The notes under the pieces: generated by a model
Databases searched by the model: none
What the model was told of the DNA's origin: nothing
The model's input: only the letters and a program-made list of their open reading frames with translations
Source: Pseudanabaenales cyanobacterium
GTDB taxonomy: Bacteria; Cyanobacteriota; Cyanobacteriia; Phormidesmidales; Phormidesmidaceae
DNA length: 12,829 nucleotides
Assembly: GCA_022360135.1 (NCBI GenBank)
Contig: JAKSDM010000210.1
Coordinates: 1-12,829, forward strand
Direction: 5' to 3'
Position numbers and translations under genes: made by a program
Shown: positions 1 to 6,527 of the stretch, piece by piece
Layout of the letters: every line of letters begins with the position of its first letter
Position numbering within the stretch: the first letter of the stretch is position 1

Positions 1-968
1 CGGCCATCTTGTAGGGGATCGGCCGAGCCGTCATCATCGCCCGAAACTACTGGTACGCCGCAAGCCATCGCCTCCAAATAAACAATGCCAAATCCTTCTT
101 GAGAAGGCATGACATAAGCATCGGCGAGAAGATAGTGATCGACCAGCGCTGCTGTCGGGACAAAGCCGGCAAAGACTACCCGGTCAGCAACTGCCAAATC
201 TTTAGCAAGCTGAGCCAGTCTGGGTTGATCATCTCCCCGGCCAATCACAAGATATTTAACATTGGGAAATATCTGGGCGATTTCAGGAAGGGCCCGGATA
301 GTGACGTCAACCCCCTTGTAGATATCTCCAGACCACAAGCGAGCCACTGTCATCAAGACCTTGGAATCCGCCAACTGATATTTTTCGACCAGTCCAGCGG
401 ATTTAAGCCCTAAGTTAAATATCTCGCCATCCACCACACAGGGTATTAACTCAATCATTTTGGCGTCTAACCCATTCGCTTGACAGGCGCGATCTCGACT
501 GTAGCGACTGATTGTCCAAATCTTGTCAGCAGCTTGCAGGGCGCGTTTGTGGGTTGGCGTTAGCGGATACCAAACTTCCTTGCCGTAGGTCAGTACGGTG
601 TAGGGAATGTTCAACCACCGACAGAGTCCTCTCACCAAAGGGGCCAGTCGAATGTGACCGCAAAAAATTCGCTTAGGACGATTTCGCAGCAGACAGATGA
701 TTAGGCATAGGGTTAATCGAATGCGCCCCAATGTCGGCCATGGAGTTTTCAGGTAATGGAATCGTAAGTGGCTATCTCTAAACGGATTGGGGCAATTGGG
801 TCCATCCCGCAGGATTAAGATATCGGCAACGGGTTTTGCAGGCAGAGACAAATAAGCACTGAGAATATCTTTCACATAGGACTGAATACCTCCCTCACAT
901 TCAAACACCTCTAAAAACACAAAGACATGTTGGGTGGATGATTGATTAATCGGATGGTGATTTGACAC
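1..968 (-). CDS. Family-4 (GT-B fold) glycosyltransferase, C-terminus cut by window start
   Basis: This is probably a cytoplasmic or membrane-associated glycosyltransferase that moves a sugar from a nucleotide-sugar donor to a surface polysaccharide or lipid-linked acceptor. I translated it by hand from the minus strand: 322 codons are visible and the frame is open to the window edge. Near the N-terminus is a glycine-rich FECEGGIQSY segment typical of GT4 enzymes. At residues 291-299 is the EGFGIVYLE donor-site motif (E-x7-E), followed by AMACGVPVV, the usual GT4 C-terminal signature. The start is GTG at 968-966. An in-frame TAG lies three codons upstream with no other usual start between, so the start is well constrained. 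Only a weak AAGAG lies upstream. It begins 37 nt after the gmd-like stop codon on the same strand, which suggests one operon. The sugar transferred cannot be told from sequence. Confidence 0.88.
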   Translation of the reverse strand, partial: MSNHHPINQSSTQHVFVFLEVFECEGGIQSYVKDILSAYLSLPAKPVADILILRDGPNCPNPFRDSHLRFHYLKTPWPTLGRIRLTLCLIICLLRNRPKRIFCGHIRLAPLVRGLCRWLNIPYTVLTYGKEVWYPLTPTHKRALQAADKIWTISRYSRDRACQANGLDAKMIELIPCVVDGEIFNLGLKSAGLVEKYQLADSKVLMTVARLWSGDIYKGVDVTIRALPEIAQIFPNVKYLVIGRGDDQPRLAQLAKDLAVADRVVFAGFVPTAALVDHYLLADAYVMPSQEGFGIVYLEAMACGVPVVSGDDDGSADPLQDG

Positions 969-1005
969 TATGCTGGCCTACTCTTGACGGGTGAAACCTG
1001 TGGGT

Positions 1006-2007
1006 TTACGATACTTGCTGATCGACTGTGATCGGGGCTACAGCACCAGTTTTCAAGCGTTCTAAATCAGTTCGAACCATAGTCTCAACCAGCCTCTCAA
1101 AGCTGATCTGAGGTTGCCAACTAAGATTTTTCTTGGCTTTTGCAGGATTCGCCACCAATTGAAAGTGCTCATCAACTCTCAGCAGGTTGGGATCCACATC
1201 GACATATTGAGTCCAATCTAAATTGACACTTTCAAAGGCGGTAGCGATTAAATCTCTCACACTATGAAGTCTTCCAGTGCCAATGACGTAGTCCTCTGGG
1301 GTGTCAGCCTGCAGCATAAGCCACATAGCTTCTACATAGTCCCCCGCAAATCCCCAATCTCGTTTGGCGTCCAGGTTACCCATGTAGAGGCGATCGCTTA
1401 ATCCAAGTTTGATAGAAGCCGCTGCCAGTGAAACTTTTCGGGTCACAAACTGAGGCGGACGCAAGGGCGATTCGTGATTGTAGAGAATACCACTGCAGGC
1501 AAATAATCCATAATGCTCCCGTTGATGCACCATTGTCCAATGGGCGTGTAGCTTAGCGGCTCCATAAGGATTTTTAGGTCTAAAGGGGGTCAACTCAGAC
1601 TGGGGAGAGTCCTCAACATGACCAAAAAGTTCGGAGCTACTGGCTTGATAAAATCTGGTTTCGAGCCCAATCTGACGGATTGCGGTCAACAGACGAGTTG
1701 CCGTACCTGTCACCAAATCCAATGTTCCCAAGGGATCGGCCCAGGACTGAGGTACAAAGCTGGGCGCAGCTAAATTGTATATCTCGTCAGGCTGCATTTG
1801 CTCTACTGCGACGGCTAACGCTTGACTGTCAGTTAAATCGACAAAATAAATCTCAACCTGATCAGCTAAATCTCCTAACTTAGTTACACTGCTTTGACGC
1901 GATGGGGGAGCCAGTCCGACCACGCGATAACCCTTGTTCAACAATAAACGGCTTAGGTAGTAGCCATCCTGACCAGTAATTCCTGTAATCAGTGCGGTAT
2001 GAGTCAT
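1006..2007 (-). CDS. gmd: GDP-mannose 4,6-dehydratase-like SDR enzyme
   Basis: Extended short-chain dehydrogenase of 333 residues. The family converts GDP-D-mannose to GDP-4-keto-6-deoxymannose, the precursor of fucose, rhamnose and other deoxyhexoses in surface glycans. Visible features are the nucleotide-binding GITGQDG at 9-15, YQASSSELFG at 120-129, the Y148-xxx-K152 catalytic pair, NHESP at 177-181 followed by FVTRK, and the RDWGFAGDY stretch near 216-224. Ser124, Glu126, Tyr148 and Lys152 line up with the Thr/Glu/Tyr/Lys set of E. coli Gmd at a constant offset of eight. Two points differ from classical Gmd: the paired arginines expected after the second strand (residues 34-35) are PP, and the C-terminal LGDP-type motif reads VANP. 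Substrate or cofactor use may therefore differ. The start is ATG at 2007-2005. The glycosyltransferase follows 37 nt downstream. Confidence 0.85.
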   Translation of the reverse strand: MTHTALITGITGQDGYYLSRLLLNKGYRVVGLAPPSRQSSVTKLGDLADQVEIYFVDLTDSQALAVAVEQMQPDEIYNLAAPSFVPQSWADPLGTLDLVTGTATRLLTAIRQIGLETRFYQASSSELFGHVEDSPQSELTPFRPKNPYGAAKLHAHWTMVHQREHYGLFACSGILYNHESPLRPPQFVTRKVSLAAASIKLGLSDRLYMGNLDAKRDWGFAGDYVEAMWLMLQADTPEDYVIGTGRLHSVRDLIATAFESVNLDWTQYVDVDPNLLRVDEHFQLVANPAKAKKNLSWQPQISFERLVETMVRTDLERLKTGAVAPITVDQQVS

Positions 2008-2260
2008 AGTGCATAGTGTAAATTCTATTGTTTATAGAGTTCGATGCTGATAGAAAAAGAGGCTCAATAATCAGGATTAACTATAGGAAATCAAGTTAAT
2101 GAAATGAGTGAGTTAGGTGTTTGAAGCCCGCCTCGCCAGTCAAATCCTATCCATTTCTGTTTTGAGGCCATCTAGGAATAGGAACGTTAATTAAATCTTT
2201 GTCGAAATTTGAGCCCAGCGTAGCAAATATTTAACTGGACCCTATCTGGAAATAGCTCCA

Positions 2261-2288
2261 TAGTCACAATGATCCGTAGTCACAATGA
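2261..2288 (+). repeat. 12-bp direct repeat, period 16
   Basis: TAGTCACAATGA occurs at 2261-2272 and again at 2277-2288. The two 16-nt units agree at 12 of 16 positions, which fits an old tandem duplication. The second copy runs into the left arm of the palindromic element at 2286-2359. Confidence 0.85.
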
Positions 2289-2359
2289 ATTGACCCGCCT
2301 GCCAAAAGTAATTTTTTTGGCATTAGCCTATGGCGGGATGCCTTTTTGAGATCAATTCA
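2286..2359 (+). other. 74-nt nested palindromic element, possible structured RNA or terminator
   Basis: Three nested perfect stems can form: TGAATTGA (2286-2293) with TCAATTCA (2352-2359), CCCGCC (2294-2299) with GGCGGG (2332-2337), and TGCCAAAA (2300-2307) with TTTTGGCA (2315-2322). A competing hairpin on the plus strand pairs GGCAT (2319-2323) with ATGCC (2338-2342), with an inner GCC/GGC, and is followed directly by five T (2343-2347), like an intrinsic terminator. The two folds share bases and cannot coexist. No plus-strand gene lies directly upstream or downstream, so this could be a small RNA end, a processing signal or a miniature repeat element. Confidence 0.55.
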
Positions 2360-2578
2360 AACGGTGTGGACATCTCAGGATCCAGTTCATCCCTGAAATA
2401 ACCCACCCTGATTTTCCGTCTAGCTAGCTAGCTCCTGTTCGTTGACTTGAGAGCTAAGGGAGAAGACATTGTGAGGATTCCCCTATTGAGGATAAAAATC
2501 TCCCCCAATGCGTTTATCGATCAATAGCTTTGCACCCTTACACTTAACTCCTAATTTTCAATGCCTAATTCTCTTTTA

Positions 2579-3001
2579 CTAACTTGAGTATTTGACGATC
2601 CAGAGACAATTTCGTCCATCCTGGGAGCGTTGGTAAACAACATTATCGGCCAGTCGCCGCAGTAGAAACCAGCCGTACCCGCCTTCTTTAAGTTCGCCGG
2701 GAGTGGGTTCTTTGAGAACGTCTGGGTTAAAAGGTTGACCTCGATCCCAGATGCGAATTTCAATCCGATCTTGCCATATAGAAAGGTCTAAATCGATGGG
2801 AGTTTCAGGGGGTAGATTCTCATGGGCATGACGAACTGCATTGGTAAATCCTTCAGCCAGGGCCAAATTCAATCGATCAAAATGTTCGCCTACCCAAGAG
2901 AGTTCAGAATCAGAAACCTCGCAGAATTCCCTAAACCACTGCTGAACCAGAGATAATGCCTCCAACTTGCTATTAACCGCCAGATGATCTCGCCTTAGCA
3001 T
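2579..3001 (-). CDS. RsbW-like anti-sigma / serine kinase (HATPase_c_2 domain)
   Basis: Small soluble GHKL-fold protein of the RsbW/SpoIIAB type, which in other bacteria binds a sigma factor or phosphorylates a STAS-domain antagonist. Counting from the chosen start (140 residues), the N-box is ALAEGFTNAVRHAH with Glu50, Asn54 and His58, the G1 box is DRGQPF at 86-91, and the G2 box is GGYGWFLL at 107-114. The whole ATP-binding site appears intact. The open frame extends upstream to a TTG at 3112, but homologs as I remember them begin close to MLRRDHL, so I chose ATG at 3001-2999; ATG at 3034 is another option. No Shine-Dalgarno sequence decides between them. It follows petD on the same strand after about 300 nt that include a large inverted repeat, so cotranscription with petD is uncertain. 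No sigma factor or STAS partner is visible nearby. Confidence 0.82.
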   Translation of the reverse strand: MLRRDHLAVNSKLEALSLVQQWFREFCEVSDSELSWVGEHFDRLNLALAEGFTNAVRHAHENLPPETPIDLDLSIWQDRIEIRIWDRGQPFNPDVLKEPTPGELKEGGYGWFLLRRLADNVVYQRSQDGRNCLWIVKYSS

Positions 3002-3200
3002 GCCATAACTCAGTCCATGTTGAGCGCTACTCATCGGTAGAAACATCCGGAAAGTATTCTGCAATTTTCCTTCGGTAGATACACACGCAACAATTACAGT
3101 ATTCCCAGACAATACCAGCCGAGATGAGTTTTCCCGCTGTTCCTATTGAATTATCAAGATGTATTTCTTCTTTAAGTAGGATGTCTATAGGAATATCTAA

Positions 3201-3234
3201 CCCTGACTCAAATAAGTTAACCGCCTACTCAGGG
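3201..3234. repeat. 6-bp inverted repeat overlapping the petD 3' palindrome
   Basis: CCCTGA at 3201-3206 is complementary to TCAGGG at 3229-3234. The spacer includes the outer arm GTTAACCGCCT of the neighbouring palindrome, so forming this stem could compete with the larger one. Confidence 0.4.
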
Positions 3235-3283
3235 TTCGTCAGAGTGAACTTACACTCACCAGATCCCCATGCAGGCGGTTAAC
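3216..3283 (-). terminator. Long stem-loop just downstream of petD
   Basis: A perfect 11-bp inverted repeat, GTTAACCGCCT at 3216-3226 and AGGCGGTTAAC at 3273-3283, has a 46-nt spacer. Inside the spacer GAGTG (3242-3246) can pair with CACTC (3253-3257). On the minus strand it begins 23 nt after the petD stop codon and is followed by TTATTT, a poor U-tract. A role as petBD mRNA 3' end, stabiliser or processing site is inferred. A classical intrinsic terminator would need a better U-run and a shorter loop. Confidence 0.45.
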
Positions 3284-3306
3284 AAACTAGAATTCCCAGA
3301 GGTTCT

Positions 3307-3789
3307 CTAGAAAAGACCAAGCGTCAGAGATTTATCAATGGGAAAAGTTGCGCCAATACCCAGCCAAAGGGTTACTACGGTGCCAAAGAGAAAAACAGCG
3401 GTCGCAATTGGACGCCGGAAAGGATTCTGGAACTTGTTGACACTCTCAATAAAGGGAACCAACATTAAGCCAAGCGGGATGGACGCCATAAAGGCAATTC
3501 CCAAAAGTTTATTAGGAACAATCCGAAGAATTTGAAAGACGGGGTAAAAATACCACTCAGGCAAAATCTCCAGAGGGGTTGCAAAGGGGTTTGCCGGTTC
3601 ACTCACAATAGCGGGGTCTAGCACTGCCAAACCCACACAACAGGCAATGGTCCCTAAAATAACGACTGGGAAAATATAGAGCAGATCATTAGGCCAGGCG
3701 GGCTCACCGTAATAGTTATGCCCCATGCCTTGCTTTAGTTTTTCCCTCAATATCGGATCGCTAAGATCCGGCTTTTTCAGTGTTGCCAT
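3307..3789 (-). CDS. petD: Cytochrome b6f complex subunit IV
   Basis: Thylakoid membrane subunit IV, the counterpart of the C-terminal half of mitochondrial cytochrome b. With PetB it forms the quinol-oxidising site of the b6f complex. The protein is 160 residues, the usual cyanobacterial length. It opens with MATLKKPDLSDP and carries the PEWY motif of the Qo site at 77-80. Three membrane segments are visible, roughly 37-58, 95-113 and 128-147, and the PNDLLYIFP and ANPFATPLEI stretches are highly conserved in the family. The start is ATG at 3789-3787. It lies 218 nt downstream of petB on the same strand, a fairly wide gap for this pair, and the two probably form one transcript. Nothing looks truncated. 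Confidence 0.98.
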   Translation of the reverse strand: MATLKKPDLSDPILREKLKQGMGHNYYGEPAWPNDLLYIFPVVILGTIACCVGLAVLDPAIVSEPANPFATPLEILPEWYFYPVFQILRIVPNKLLGIAFMASIPLGLMLVPFIESVNKFQNPFRRPIATAVFLFGTVVTLWLGIGATFPIDKSLTLGLF

Positions 3790-4007
3790 AACCTAGTAAC
3801 GCTTCTCCTTAATTGTCCATTACCAAGAAGTTACTTACATCCATCTCAATTATCGACCCCAGGCATGAACCCTAGCTAAGATAGTTGGCTCAGCCAAAGC
3901 GGTCAAATTACTGAACTTTGGACAAATTCCCTGAAAAAAACCATATGAAGTGTTTTTAAGCATGGTCCTTTCGATAGACGCTGTCTCTTGTTCAAAGTCC
4001 AGGAAAC

Positions 4008-4676
4008 TTACAAAGGACCAGAAATACCTTGCTTACGAATCATCAAGAAGTGCAGCAACATAAACACTGCGATGAACCAAGGTAAGACAAACGTATGCAG
4101 GCTGTAGAAACGAGTCAAGGTGGATTGACCTACGCTGGCGCTTCCCCTCATCAATTCAACAATAGCAGGACCCACTAGAGGGATTGCTTCAGGAACGCCA
4201 GAGACGATCTTGACAGCCCAATATCCCACTTGATCCCAAGGAAGGGAATAGCCGGTCACACCAAATGAAACGGTTATGACAGCTAGGATTACACCGGTAA
4301 TCCAGGTCAATTCTCGAGGCTTCTTAAAGCCGCCAGTCAGGTAAACCCGAAAAACGTGCAGGATCATCATCAGCACCATCATGCTGGCGGACCAGCGATG
4401 AATGGAGCGAATCAGCCAACCAAAGTTAACATCCGCCATCAGATACTGGACAGAGGAAAACGCCTCAGCGACAGTTGGCTTATAGTAGAATGTCATCGCG
4501 AATCCAGTAGCGAACTGGATGATGAAACAGACTAGGGTGATACCGCCGAGGCAATAAAAAATATTGACGTGGGGAGGAACGTATTTGCTGGAAATATCGT
4601 CGGCAATTGCTTGAACTTCCAGACGTTCGTCGAACCACTGGTAAGCCTTTGAATCGGTTACTTGCTTAGTAAACAT
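4008..4676 (-). CDS. petB: Cytochrome b6
   Basis: Thylakoid multi-haem membrane protein that carries the low- and high-potential b haems and the covalent haem c' of the b6f complex. It has 222 residues, a typical cyanobacterial length. The b-haem histidines are His93, His107, His194 and His209, and Cys42 in NIFYCLGG is the expected attachment residue for haem c'. All five match the plant positions with an offset of seven. RSIHRWSASMM and GYSLPWDQVGYW are near-invariant family stretches. Four membrane helices are evident. The start is ATG at 4676-4674, giving MFTKQVTDSKAYQWF, the usual N-terminus. It is first in the petB-petD unit and diverges from ctpA across a 609-nt region. A likely promoter lies at 4740-4767. 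Confidence 0.99.
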   Translation of the reverse strand: MFTKQVTDSKAYQWFDERLEVQAIADDISSKYVPPHVNIFYCLGGITLVCFIIQFATGFAMTFYYKPTVAEAFSSVQYLMADVNFGWLIRSIHRWSASMMVLMMILHVFRVYLTGGFKKPRELTWITGVILAVITVSFGVTGYSLPWDQVGYWAVKIVSGVPEAIPLVGPAIVELMRGSASVGQSTLTRFYSLHTFVLPWFIAVFMLLHFLMIRKQGISGPL

Positions 4677-4739
4677 GAAGCAGGCAGGTCAATGAGTGAT
4701 TAGGTATTATCCGTCAATAGAAAATGTAACATAGCATAA

Positions 4740-4767
4740 AGTATCGATGGGACCTAGATTAGGTCAA
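4740..4767 (-). promoter_or_regulatory. Probable petB promoter (sigma-70 type)
   Basis: Read on the minus strand, TTGACC (plus positions 4767-4762) is followed after 16 nt by GATACT (4745-4740). These match five of six and four of six consensus bases. Transcription would start near 4733, giving a leader of roughly 57 nt before the petB ATG. This is a pattern match only. Confidence 0.45.
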
Positions 4768-5012
4768 AGTCGAGGTGAATTTTTCGGATTTAGAGGGCTT
4801 AGCCGAATCCGGATCGAATCCTATAAGAGAATGCTACGCTAGCTAAACGCCTGTATAGATGGATTCGACGATAATGTTTACCCTATCATTTCTACAAAAT
4901 TTAAACAGAAACAAAAACCGGGTAAAACCCTAAAACGGATATGCTGTTAGATATTTAGGCATTTTAACTTGCGTATTAAGCATTGGCGTTTAGTGTAGAC
5001 GGCGGAGGGTAG

Positions 5013-5044
5013 GTAGTAGGCAGGGAGATGGCCCCGCCTACTAC
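5013..5044. repeat. Strong hairpin in the petB-ctpA divergent region
   Basis: GTAGTAGGC at 5013-5021 pairs perfectly with GCCTACTAC at 5036-5044, and after one mismatch GGG/CCC extends the stem, leaving a 6-nt loop. No U-tract follows on either strand, so it is not a standard intrinsic terminator. A competing stem, AGTGTAG (4992-4998) with CTACACT (5041-5047), uses part of the same right arm. Confidence 0.6.
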
Positions 5045-5285
5045 ACTGCTTCAAACTTCAAACTAGATTTACATTGGCTTATCGTTTGATCAGATTTCAA
5101 GCAGGTTTTGACCATGAAAAAAATTGTTGTGTAGGGAAAACTAGAGCAAGCTCTATTCAAGATCTGGTCGGCTAACTATACGATTAGAAGCATGTATTCC
5201 AAGGAAAAACTTGAAAAGCTTCTCTGGACTGATGATTTCGTAGCCTAGTGGCCTCAATCGGATTCAGGGCGTTAAGATTTGCATT

Positions 5286-6527
5286 ATGAAAAAGCGGACT
5301 TTCCAAATTGTCTTATGGCTGACTTTGTCAACGATTCTTTGGTTGGGCTTGGGCGGCGTTCCCAGGACCTATGCCCTTTCGGAAAACCAACAGTTGGTCA
5401 CAGATGTCTGGCGAATTATTAACCGCGCTTATCTGGACGATACGTTTAATCACCAAAACTGGTGGTTTGTACGTCAGAGGGTAATGAAGCAATCTCTGCC
5501 TGATCGAGAGACTGCCTACGATGCTATTCAAGCTATGTTGACTAGCTTAGACGATCCTTATACTCGGTTGCTCAGGCCAGAGCAGTACCGCAGCTTACAG
5601 ACGAGCACCTCTGGCGAACTCTTGGGAGTGGGACTCCAGATCGCCCAAGATGCAAACGATGGATATTTGCGGGTAATCGCCCCGATTGAGAGTTCTCCTG
5701 CAGACCGGGCCGGGATTCGTTCGCAGGATCGTATTTTGAAGATTGATGGGCTCTCAACCACGCTGATGACTTTGGATGAGGCGGCTAGTCGAATGCGAGG
5801 TCCGATTGGGACTCAAGTTACATTAACCATTGCCCGCGATCGCGATCGCTCGGCTGACATCAATCTGGTGCGCGATCGCATTACTCTGAATCCAGTTTAC
5901 GCCGAACTGCGCACATCCCCGAATACGCCTAAGATTGGATATATTCGCCTTAACCAATTCAACGCCAATGCTTCGGCTGAATTGGGGGCGGCGATTGAAC
6001 GTTTGGAAAGACAACAAGCAGACGCTTACGTGCTTGATTTGCGCAACAATCCAGGGGGATTGCTGCAGGCTGGGGTTGAGATCGCTCGGTTCTGGTTAGA
6101 TAAGGGCAGCACCATTGTCTACACCGTAAACCGTCAGGGTGTTTTCGACAGCATTGAAGCTAACGGCAAAGCGCTGACCTGTGATCCGCTTATCGTTTTG
6201 GTCAACCAGGGAACGGCAAGCGCCAGCGAAATTCTGGCGGGCGCTTTAAAGGACAATGGTCGGGCGAAGCTGGTCGGTGAAGTGACCTTTGGTAAGGGCT
6301 TAATCCAATCTCTATTCGATTTATCGGATGGGTCTGGCTTAGCGGTGACTGTCGCCAAGTATGAAACGCCGTCTCACAAAGATATCCATCGTTTAGGCAT
6401 TGTCCCTGATCAGATTGTGCCCTTGGATTCCATCTCTCGTGACCAGCTTGGAACCTTGGCGGACCGACAGTATCGGGCTGCTGTGGATTTATTGAAGACA
6501 TCTGTGATGGTGGCCGGTGCACCCTAA
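5286..6527 (+). CDS. ctpA: Carboxyl-terminal processing protease (D1 maturation)
   Basis: S41-family serine protease of 413 residues. In cyanobacteria CtpA removes the C-terminal extension of the photosystem II D1 precursor in the lumen, so that the manganese cluster can assemble. A basic N-terminus and hydrophobic stretch (about 8-24) followed by a possible cleavage site after TYA (residue 30) indicate export. A PDZ domain spans roughly 108-190, including GVGLQI. The catalytic Ser312 in TASASEI and Lys337 in FGKG are 25 residues apart, and Asp323 also matches E. coli Tsp, so the active site is intact. Other CtpA paralogs (CtpB/CtpC) are possible, but the petBD neighbourhood favours CtpA. The ATG at 5286 gives a normal signal peptide. 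The end overlaps the HD-domain gene by 11 nt. Three GCGATCGC palindromes lie inside the gene. Confidence 0.92.
   Translation: MKKRTFQIVLWLTLSTILWLGLGGVPRTYALSENQQLVTDVWRIINRAYLDDTFNHQNWWFVRQRVMKQSLPDRETAYDAIQAMLTSLDDPYTRLLRPEQYRSLQTSTSGELLGVGLQIAQDANDGYLRVIAPIESSPADRAGIRSQDRILKIDGLSTTLMTLDEAASRMRGPIGTQVTLTIARDRDRSADINLVRDRITLNPVYAELRTSPNTPKIGYIRLNQFNANASAELGAAIERLERQQADAYVLDLRNNPGGLLQAGVEIARFWLDKGSTIVYTVNRQGVFDSIEANGKALTCDPLIVLVNQGTASASEILAGALKDNGRAKLVGEVTFGKGLIQSLFDLSDGSGLAVTVAKYETPSHKDIHRLGIVPDQIVPLDSISRDQLGTLADRQYRAAVDLLKTSVMVAGAP
5836..5879. repeat. Cluster of three HIP1 palindromes (GCGATCGC)
   Basis: GCGATCGC occurs at 5836-5843, 5842-5849 (sharing two bases with the first) and 5872-5879, coding for Arg-Asp repeats in CtpA. 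Further copies in the window are at 1390-1397, 7028-7035, 7834-7841, 9335-9342 and 11648-11655. This octamer is strongly over-represented in many cyanobacterial genomes and supports the taxonomic assignment. Confidence 0.95.

Larger units (their letters stand above)
2008..2578. other. 571-nt intergenic region without a convincing gene
   Basis: This lies between the start of the gmd-like gene and the stop of the RsbW-like gene, both on the minus strand. It holds the 12-bp direct repeat at 2261-2288, the nested palindrome at 2286-2359, a CTAGCTAGCTAG self-complementary tract at 2420-2431, and a TGAGGAT direct repeat at 2472-2478 and 2487-2493. The gmd promoter should lie near 2010-2060 on the minus strand, where the sequence is AT-rich, but I cannot pick a convincing -35/-10 pair. 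Confidence 0.6.
4677..5285. other. 609-nt divergent region between petB and ctpA
   Basis: I see no gene here. The longest likely-looking start, ATG at 5114, stops after six codons. It holds a petB promoter candidate, a cluster of the 7-mer CGAATCC (4804-4810, 4815-4821, and inverted at 4861-4867), a short GGGTaaaACCC hairpin near 4920, and the strong hairpin at 5013-5044. A ctpA promoter must lie in the right half but I cannot assign it. Immediately before ctpA there is no strong Shine-Dalgarno sequence. Confidence 0.6.

Noticed and set aside
99..413. Plus-strand open frame of 104 codons
   Set aside because: It lies antisense within the glycosyltransferase gene, whose minus-strand translation has clear GT4 motifs.
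2579..3112. Full-length 177-codon version of the RsbW-like gene
   Set aside because: It would use a TTG start, and the extra N-terminal residues precede the usual family N-terminus; an ATG inside is more likely.
3925..3965. CCAT...ATGG followed by seven T on the minus strand between petB and petD as a terminator
   Set aside because: The stem is only 4 bp with a long AT-rich loop, and petB and petD are normally cotranscribed.
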